Positions 14,889 through 20,085 of a stretch of DNA of 20,085 nt are shown here, piece by piece; the first letter of the stretch is position 1; each line of letters begins with the position of its first letter. The notes under the pieces were generated by a model. It saw only the letters and a program-made list of their open reading frames with translations. It searched no databases and was not told where the DNA came from. Location of the stretch: NCBI GenBank assembly GCA_002306745.1, contig DBSW01000084.1, positions 1-20,085 of the forward strand. The letters are read 5' to 3'. Source of the DNA: Dehalococcoidia bacterium UBA1332. GTDB taxonomy: Bacteria > Chloroflexota > Dehalococcoidia > Lucifugimonadales > Lucifugimonadaceae. The position numbers were made by a program, and so were the translations under genes.

Positions 14889-15102
14889 AGATGTTGCAAT
14901 TAAAGCAAATTGAACCTGCGTATGGAAAGCATTTGTAATCTACGAGTTGGTATGTTCAACATGTAATTCAGGGCGATATGCGTTGATACACGGAGTAGAA
15001 TTCAATATTGGCCTCCAAATTGCATGACGGAATTGATTGATAAATTACTTGAATATAGACATTTATTCGGGCTAGTTATGAGTTACAGGATTAATTGAGG
15101 TA

Positions 15103-15942
15103 ATGGCACAGAATAACGGCTTAACACCACTTACACCTGGACAGGTGCAACGCTATAGTCGCCACCTGATCATGGATGGCGTTGGCAGTGTAGGTCAGCG
15201 TAAATTGATTGATTCAAAGGTACTTGTTGTTGGTGCTGGCGGGCTTGGTTCACCCGTGGCTCTTTATCTTGCATTGGCTGGTATCGGGACAATCGGGATA
15301 GTTGATTTTGACGTGGTGGACGTTTCTAACCTTCAGCGACAGATTCTTCATACTGATGCAGATGTTGGTCGCCCAAAAGTTGTCTCAGCAAAGGAGACGA
15401 TTGAAGCACATAATCCGGAAGTAAATGTCACACTACATGAGGAGCCGATTAACTCCGAAAATGCGATGGATATTATTCCTAACTATGACATCATCGTGAA
15501 TGGTGCAGATAATTTTGCTACTCGGTATCTCGTGAACGACGCAGCTTATCTTTCTCGTAAGCCATTAGTTGATGGCGCTATTTTGGTGTTCGATGGTCAG
15601 GCGACTACATATCAGCCCGGTAGCGGTTGCTACCGTTGCATGTTCCCAGACCCTCCACCTCCCGGAGAGGTTCCAAATTGTGCGGAAGCAGGAGTGATTG
15701 GTGCTCTCCCAGGACTTGTTGGCTCTATTCAAGCTTTAGAAGTTATTAAGCTTGCTATGGGAGTTGGTGATCCTCTTACTAGCAGGATGCTATTGATCGA
15801 CGCTCTTACGATGGATTTCCGTGAAATAAAGATTCGCCAAAATCCTGGTTGCAAGCTTTGCGGCGAGAATCCCGAAGTTACAGAACTCATCGACTATGAG
15901 ATATTTTGCGGCATAACTTCTCCTGCTTCTGTTGAACATTAG
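15103..15942 (+). CDS. MoeB/MoeZ-like E1 adenylyltransferase, no rhodanese domain
   Basis: A 279-residue ThiF/MoeB/HesA-family E1-like enzyme that adenylates the C-terminal Gly-Gly of a ubiquitin-like sulfur carrier so that it can be thiocarboxylated. Landmarks are VVGAGGLGSP (42-51, ATP binding), DFDVVDVSNLQRQ (68-80), NGADN (133-137, catalytic-type Asp136), zinc ligands Cys176/Cys179 (CYRC) and Cys250/Cys253 (CKLC), and the loop cysteine Cys193 in PNCAEAGV. It ends shortly after LIDYEIFCG (262-270), the sequence that in MoeZ and MOCS3 links to a C-terminal rhodanese domain. That domain is absent, so sulfur must come from elsewhere. The ATG has GAGG only 2 nt upstream and AGGA 12 nt upstream. 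The cysM-like gene follows after 90 bp, so the substrate is more likely a CysO-type carrier than MoaD. No carrier gene is in the window. Confidence 0.93.
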   Translation: MAQNNGLTPLTPGQVQRYSRHLIMDGVGSVGQRKLIDSKVLVVGAGGLGSPVALYLALAGIGTIGIVDFDVVDVSNLQRQILHTDADVGRPKVVSAKETIEAHNPEVNVTLHEEPINSENAMDIIPNYDIIVNGADNFATRYLVNDAAYLSRKPLVDGAILVFDGQATTYQPGSGCYRCMFPDPPPPGEVPNCAEAGVIGALPGLVGSIQALEVIKLAMGVGDPLTSRMLLIDALTMDFREIKIRQNPGCKLCGENPEVTELIDYEIFCGITSPASVEH

Positions 15943-16032
15943 ACGAGGGCAATTGATTAATTGTTTTGGTGAATTCCTCTCAAATGAAATCTAGAACCTG
16001 AAAATATAAACGAACTCACGAAAGATTTTTTT

Positions 16033-17010
16033 TTGGCAACCACCTTTGTCACACCGTTCACACCGGTGAAAACTGATGCAATAGAAGCTATCGGAAATAC
16101 GCCGTTGGTGGACGTATCTATGCTTAGCCCTGATCCAAAGATCCATATTTATGGCAAGCTGGAATCTGTTAACCCAACGGGTTCTGTGAAAGATAGAGCG
16201 GCGCGGTCTCTTATCGAAGTGGCTGAAAGTGAAGGTCTAATAAATCCAGGAGACACGATTTTAGAGCCTACTTCTGGTAATACGGGACTTGGTTTAGCGA
16301 TGATTGGTAGGATCAAAGGCTATAACGTAAAAGTCGTAATGCCTGCGAGTGTCCCACCCGAAAGAATCCAGTTACTGCAAGCCTTTGGTGCCGAAGTGAT
16401 TCTTTCACACAAGGATAAGGGGACGAATGAATCTATCATCGTCGCAAAGCAACTTTCTGAGGAAAATCCTTCGTACTTTATGCCTTATCAGTACGGGAAT
16501 TTGGCTAATCCCAAAGCTCACTACTTGACAACAGGGCCCGAAATTGTTCGAGATATGCCAGACGTTGACGCATTCGTTGCCGGTCTTGGAACTGGCGGAA
16601 CATTGATGGGAGTAGGGAAAGCTTTGAAGGAGCATAATCCTGATGTGCAGATCGTTGCGACTGCCCCACATCCTGATGACAAGGTACAGGGATTGCGTTC
16701 GATCGAACATGGATTTATTCCACCAATTCTTGATCTAGCTAAGCTCGATGGCAGAATACTCGTAGAAGGAGAAGAGGCTTTTTATTGGACACGTCGGTTG
16801 TTGACCGATGCAGGGTACTTTGTTGGAGTTTCTTCAGGAGCCACATTTGCTACAGCTCGAAAAATTGCACAGAAATGGTCTCATGAGGGTCGTACAGGGA
16901 AGATAGTTGCGATGTTCGCTGATGGTGGATGGAAATATTTGTCGACTGGTATCTACGGTGAAGATTTCAAATTTAAACAATCAGAAATTGAAGGTAAGAC
17001 CTGGTGGTAG
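16033..17010 (+). CDS. cysM: Cysteine synthase, CysM type (O-phosphoserine sulfhydrylase-like)
   Basis: A 325-residue PLP enzyme of the cysteine synthase family, closest in layout to Mycobacterium tuberculosis CysM, which uses O-phosphoserine and the thiocarboxylated carrier CysO. PLP lysine is Lys53 in NPTGSVKDR, the substrate loop is EPTSGNTG (78-85), and the phosphate site is GLGTGGT (184-190). Features shared with the mycobacterial enzyme are YQYGNLANPKAHY (152-164), the TGPE motif (167-170), Arg222 in GLRSIEHGF (the position of Arg220, which selects O-phosphoserine) and ADGGWKYLSTGIYG (296-309). The start is TTG 16033, the last bases of a run of nine T; an earlier in-frame start is not visible. 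It follows the MoeB-like gene by 90 bp and is probably co-transcribed. An O-acetylserine enzyme is the alternative, but the Arg and C-terminal motif argue against it. Confidence 0.92.
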   Translation: MATTFVTPFTPVKTDAIEAIGNTPLVDVSMLSPDPKIHIYGKLESVNPTGSVKDRAARSLIEVAESEGLINPGDTILEPTSGNTGLGLAMIGRIKGYNVKVVMPASVPPERIQLLQAFGAEVILSHKDKGTNESIIVAKQLSEENPSYFMPYQYGNLANPKAHYLTTGPEIVRDMPDVDAFVAGLGTGGTLMGVGKALKEHNPDVQIVATAPHPDDKVQGLRSIEHGFIPPILDLAKLDGRILVEGEEAFYWTRRLLTDAGYFVGVSSGATFATARKIAQKWSHEGRTGKIVAMFADGGWKYLSTGIYGEDFKFKQSEIEGKTWW

Positions 17011-17099
17011 TGGGATAACCTTTTGGATACTCGGTTACACATGCAGATGAGTGGCACTTAGCTTTTCAAATATTCGATTGGTTATGTCCATTTACCAAT

Positions 17100-18566
17100 T
17101 TGAGTGATCCTACTGGAATCTTGGATATTTCTTTGAGTGACTTAGAAAAAAACGAGCTGGTATTTATGAATGCTCGTGAACAGGCAAAACTGATTGCTTC
17201 AGGTGAGCTACTTTCTGAAGAGCTGGTTCAGAGCCATATCGATCAGATTGAACGGATTAATCCAAGTGTTAATGCCGTGGTTACCGTGGTTGAAGACTCA
17301 GCTATTGAACAGGCTCGAAATGCGGATAAGGCACGGTTTGCTGATGCGGAATTGGGTCCTATTCATGGACTGCCAGTTGTTGTTAAGGATCTACAAGACA
17401 CTGCAGGAATACAAACTACTCATGGTTCGCTTATTTATAAGAACAATATTCCTTCCAGTGATTCTTTGATTGTTGAACGGTTAAAAAACGCCGGTGCAAT
17501 AGTCGTTGGAAAGTCGAATACTCCAGAGTTTGGTGCTGGCTCTCAGACTTTTAATGCAGTTTTTGGCGCTACAAAAAATCCTTATGACACAAGCAAAACG
17601 TGTGGTGGTAGCTCAGGTGGTGCTGGTGTTGCATTGGCTACTGGCATGACTACGATTGCCACCGGATCAGATTTCGGTGGTTCCTTAAGAAATCCCGCCG
17701 CTTGGTGTAACGTAGTTGGAATTCGCCCTTCTTTGGGTCTTGTTCCTGGAATAGGAGTTGATTTAGGTTGGTCAAATCTGTCTACTGATGGTCCAATGGG
17801 AAGAACGGTTGATGATGTTGCTTTTCAACTTAGTGTTATGGCTGGATATGATTCACGTTCTCCATTGGCAATACGCCAAACTCCTAGAGTATTTGCAGGT
17901 TCACTGGAACGTGACTTTGGCGGTGTGAAAATTGCTTGGAGCAAGAACTTAGGTGGAAGACCTGTTGATTTAGAGAACAGCTTAGTTACTGAGTCTCAAA
18001 AACATGTATTTGAAAAGCTTGGAATGATAGTTGAGGATGCAGAGCCCGACTTATCGGATACGGATGAGATATTTCAGACATTACGGGCTTATCACTTTGC
18101 AATTAAGCATGAAATTCACATACGCGATCACCGTGACAAATTGAAAGAAACTGTTATCTGGAACACAGAGCAAGGAATGAAACTGTCTGCAATCGATGTA
18201 GCACGAGCCGAACGTTTACGCACGCGTTTGTGGGAAGGCTTGCAGGTGTTCTTTAAAAAATATGAATTCCTCGCTTTACCCGTTACCTCTGTACCACCTT
18301 TTTCAATTGATCTTGAATATCCAACTGATGTTAACGGTGTCGAGTTTGAAACTTATCTTGACTGGATGTGGCCGTGTTATACGATTTCTGTGACTGGGCT
18401 GCCGGCAATTTCTGTACCAGCAGGATTTACTTCTGATGGACTTCCCGTCGGTTTGCAGTTAGTGGGTCGCCCGCAGGATGATATTGGTTTGCTTCAGTTG
18501 GCAAATGCTTTTGAGGTTGAAACGAACTTTTCGAAGAAGCGGCCCAGTTTGATCGCGTCTTTATGA
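17100..18566 (+). CDS. Amidase-signature family hydrolase
   Basis: A 488-residue amidase-signature enzyme that hydrolyses a carboxamide. The Ser-cisSer-Lys triad is intact: Lys96 in VVVKDLQDTAG, cis-Ser171 in TCGGSSGGAG, and nucleophile Ser195 in GSDFGGSLRNPAAW, with the expected 24-residue spacing. The C-terminal signature GLPAISVPAGFTSDGLPVGL is present, as in standalone amidases. It lacks the GatB/GatC neighbours that would suggest tRNA amidotransferase. The start is uncertain. TTG 17100 opens the frame without an SD. TTG 17133, with GGA 7 nt upstream, would remove 11 residues and still keep the family's usual N-terminal helix. No signal peptide is seen. It follows cysM by 89 bp on the same strand, but a link to cysteine synthesis is not obvious. 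The substrate is unknown. Confidence 0.9.
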   Translation: MSDPTGILDISLSDLEKNELVFMNAREQAKLIASGELLSEELVQSHIDQIERINPSVNAVVTVVEDSAIEQARNADKARFADAELGPIHGLPVVVKDLQDTAGIQTTHGSLIYKNNIPSSDSLIVERLKNAGAIVVGKSNTPEFGAGSQTFNAVFGATKNPYDTSKTCGGSSGGAGVALATGMTTIATGSDFGGSLRNPAAWCNVVGIRPSLGLVPGIGVDLGWSNLSTDGPMGRTVDDVAFQLSVMAGYDSRSPLAIRQTPRVFAGSLERDFGGVKIAWSKNLGGRPVDLENSLVTESQKHVFEKLGMIVEDAEPDLSDTDEIFQTLRAYHFAIKHEIHIRDHRDKLKETVIWNTEQGMKLSAIDVARAERLRTRLWEGLQVFFKKYEFLALPVTSVPPFSIDLEYPTDVNGVEFETYLDWMWPCYTISVTGLPAISVPAGFTSDGLPVGLQLVGRPQDDIGLLQLANAFEVETNFSKKRPSLIASL

Positions 18567-18733
18567 ATTGCGATATTCTTTATAGCCTACTATCTGGTAT
18601 AGCAGGTGAACCTCTATTCATATCGCCACTAAAGCAGAACTTTGCAGATTAATATTTATCTTTTGCACGATTATTTCGGTGTCCACATACAACGCAGCTA
18701 ATTTCAATTTGGTCTTGCGTGAGGGTTAATAAA

Positions 18734-19534
18734 TTGGATCTTATGCTTCAAGGTAAGCGTGCAATTGTCACGGGTGGAAGCCGTGGCATAGGTAAAGCCA
18801 TTGCCAGATCTTTTGCTGAAGAAGGTATGTCAGTTGTTATTGCATCGCGAGGCCGACAAGCATTGAGTGCTGCAGCATATGAATTGAGTAAATGTACAGA
18901 TTCAATCGTAAATAGCGTAGTTGTCGACACGGGTTTAGACGACAGCGTTCGTAATTTAATATCAGAAGCGAAGTCGATTCTTGGTGGAATCGACATCCTT
19001 GTGAATTGTGCAGCACGACCAGGTGGGCAAAGTACTGTACCTACACTTTCAGGTGTTACAACCGATGAGTTTAATGATCATATGAATGTGAAAGTGATGG
19101 GATACCTTCGGTGTGCTCGTGAGGCTGCTCCAATAATGGTAGATCAAGGATGGGGCCGGATAATTAATATTTCTGGACTGGCATCTAGAAGTACAGGAAC
19201 TGTTGTTGGATCCATGCGTAATGTTGCGGTTTCAGCAATGACTAAAAATCTCGCTGACGAGCTTGGACCATTTGGAATTAATGTGACCGTAGTGCATCCT
19301 GGTATAACTCGTACTGAAGCGACAGTAGCAATTGTTAATCGTAGGGCTAAAGCTGAAGGTGTAAGCACAAAAGACATTGAGCACCAAATTGCATCGTGTA
19401 ATTCAACTCGTACGATAATTAACGCTTCTGATATAGCGTATGTCGTGACAATGCTCGCCTCTCCGCGGTCTATTGCAATAAATGGTGATGGTATTGCTGC
19501 CGGCGGTGGTGTCGGATCGGCTATTTACTACTAA
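18734..19534 (+). CDS. Short-chain dehydrogenase/reductase-like protein lacking Tyr-x3-Lys
   Basis: A 266-residue Rossmann-fold SDR protein. The dinucleotide motif TGGSRGIG is at residues 13-20, and the NNAG equivalent is NCAARPGG (92-99). The catalytic-type Ser147 is present in IINISGLASR. Where the active-site Tyr-x3-Lys should be, the sequence reads GSMRNVAVSAMTKNLADELG (159-178): aligning on TKNLA puts Gly159 at Tyr and Asn163 at Lys, and no Tyr or Lys occurs anywhere between Ser147 and Thr170. The downstream VVHPGITRTEA is normal. TTG 18734 is chosen because GAGGG at 18721-18725 lies 8 nt upstream; GTG 18719 is the longer alternative. It could be a pseudo-enzyme, a binding protein or an enzyme with other chemistry. 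hyi follows after 185 bp. Confidence 0.85.
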   Translation: MDLMLQGKRAIVTGGSRGIGKAIARSFAEEGMSVVIASRGRQALSAAAYELSKCTDSIVNSVVVDTGLDDSVRNLISEAKSILGGIDILVNCAARPGGQSTVPTLSGVTTDEFNDHMNVKVMGYLRCAREAAPIMVDQGWGRIINISGLASRSTGTVVGSMRNVAVSAMTKNLADELGPFGINVTVVHPGITRTEATVAIVNRRAKAEGVSTKDIEHQIASCNSTRTIINASDIAYVVTMLASPRSIAINGDGIAAGGGVGSAIYY

Positions 19535-19719
19535 CAACATAAACTGATATTAATCGGGATTAGTTCATGTGATTGTGATCAATTGTCTATGAGCGAACAC
19601 GTCTCAAATCCCGTTCTACGCGTATTATTGGTTAGTGTTTTTTTGCAAGGACTAGATTTTGCGCAAGAATAGAAAACAGGTTTGATACATTTCAACTGAG
19701 TTTATGGAGAATCTCTTAC

Positions 19720-20085
19720 ATGACTAGGCTCGCCGCTAACCTTTCGATGATGTTTACTGAATTAGATTTTCTTGATCGATTCAAGGCAGCTGCACAGGCA
19801 GGATTTAAAGGAGTTGAATACCTCTTTCCATACGATTATCCGGCTGAACAAATTAAAGAAAAGTTGGAAGAAAATAATTTGACCCAGGTGCTGTTCGATT
19901 TTCCCGCTGGGGACTGGGATTCAGGTGATCGTGGTTGTGCTATTCATCCTGATCGCATTGGAGAATTTCAGGATGGCGTTGGCGAAGCGATTAGGTACGC
20001 AGAAATTCTAGGATGCGAACGTCTCACAGTGCTAGCAGGAAAAATTGACGATTCGCAAAAAGATGGTGATATCCATTCAACACTA
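19720..20085 (+). CDS. hyi: Hydroxypyruvate isomerase family protein (3' end outside window)
   Basis: The first 122 residues of a TIM-barrel sugar isomerase, cut by the window end. The N-terminus RLAANLSMMFTELDFLDRF and the segments GFKGVEYLFPYDYP, DFPAGDWDSGDRG and EFQDGVGEAIRYAEILGC track E. coli hydroxypyruvate isomerase (Hyi, also OtnI-type) closely. That enzyme interconverts hydroxypyruvate and tartronate semialdehyde in glyoxylate or glycerate metabolism, and OtnI acts on 2-oxo-tetronate. Glu35 in GVEYLF is a conserved barrel residue. The start is ATG 19720 with GGAGA at 19706-19710, 9 nt upstream. The metal-binding His/Glu residues of the C-terminal half lie beyond the window. A tartronate semialdehyde reductase would be a natural partner, but the SDR-like gene before it lacks the needed residues. 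Confidence 0.9.
   Translation, partial: MTRLAANLSMMFTELDFLDRFKAAAQAGFKGVEYLFPYDYPAEQIKEKLEENNLTQVLFDFPAGDWDSGDRGCAIHPDRIGEFQDGVGEAIRYAEILGCERLTVLAGKIDDSQKDGDIHSTL

Noticed and set aside
14891..14938. A 15-codon open frame in the leader of the MoeB-like gene, possibly a leader peptide.
   Set aside because: It has no SD, no run of Cys or other regulatory codons, and no attenuator hairpins after it.
18586..18606. CCTACTAT/ATAGCAGG hairpin after the amidase gene.
   Set aside because: One mismatch in an 8-bp stem, low GC and no T-run; not reported as a terminator.
19555..19613. CGGGATT/AATCCCG arms before hyi, suggesting a structured leader or riboswitch.
   Set aside because: Only 7 bp with a 45-nt loop; the internal pairings I could draw were weak and match no known riboswitch.

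Overview
The window is about 20 kb of gene-dense bacterial chromosome with moderate GC (mid-40s % by eye). It carries 20 protein genes, the last cut by the window edge. There are no tRNA or rRNA genes, CRISPR arrays, insertion sequences or phage genes. The gene set suggests a marine Chloroflexota bacterium, perhaps SAR202-like. The pointers are RNase Y next to a YmdB phosphoesterase, an Rrf2-MoeB-CysM cysteine cluster, a cysteine-type sulfatase, a galactonate-dehydratase-like enolase-superfamily enzyme and a B-box zinc membrane protein. This placement is inference; no marker gene was compared. TTG start codons are frequent.

Layout. (1) 67-3096, plus strand: an RraA-type aldolase-family protein, the tRNA wobble methyltransferase TrmL, a GYD-domain protein and the tRNA dihydrouridine synthase DusB. 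(2) 3142-8303: a patchwork of single genes on alternating strands (sulfatase, type II phosphomannose-isomerase-like cupin, galactonate-dehydratase-like enzyme, N-acyl-D-amino-acid deacylase). It looks like scavenging of sulfated compounds, sugar acids and D-amino acid derivatives. The convergent pairs are separated by inverted repeats, and a divergent pair shares a 37-bp inverted repeat. (3) 14130 down to 8459, minus strand: ribosomal protein L25 with its own terminator, RNase Y, then a tightly packed series ymdB - PHP phosphoesterase - plsY - zinc-binding membrane protein with 4-bp stop/start overlaps. This combines RNA turnover with phospholipid synthesis. (4) 14432-17010, plus strand: an Fe-S type Rrf2 regulator, a MoeB/MoeZ-like E1 enzyme without a rhodanese domain, and a cysteine synthase of the Mycobacterium CysM type. 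Together they suggest cysteine made from O-phosphoserine and a thiocarboxylated carrier protein. A short motif recurs in the three leaders of this block. (5) 17100-20085, plus strand: an amidase, a short-chain dehydrogenase-like protein that lacks the catalytic Tyr and Lys, and the start of a hydroxypyruvate isomerase.

No clearly new defence or mobile system is present. The points most worth a second look are the carrier-dependent cysteine cluster with its candidate Rrf2 operators, the RNase Y/YmdB/PHP/PlsY neighbourhood, the active-site-deficient SDR beside hydroxypyruvate isomerase, and the structured intergenic regions at 5306-5351 and 6672-6708.
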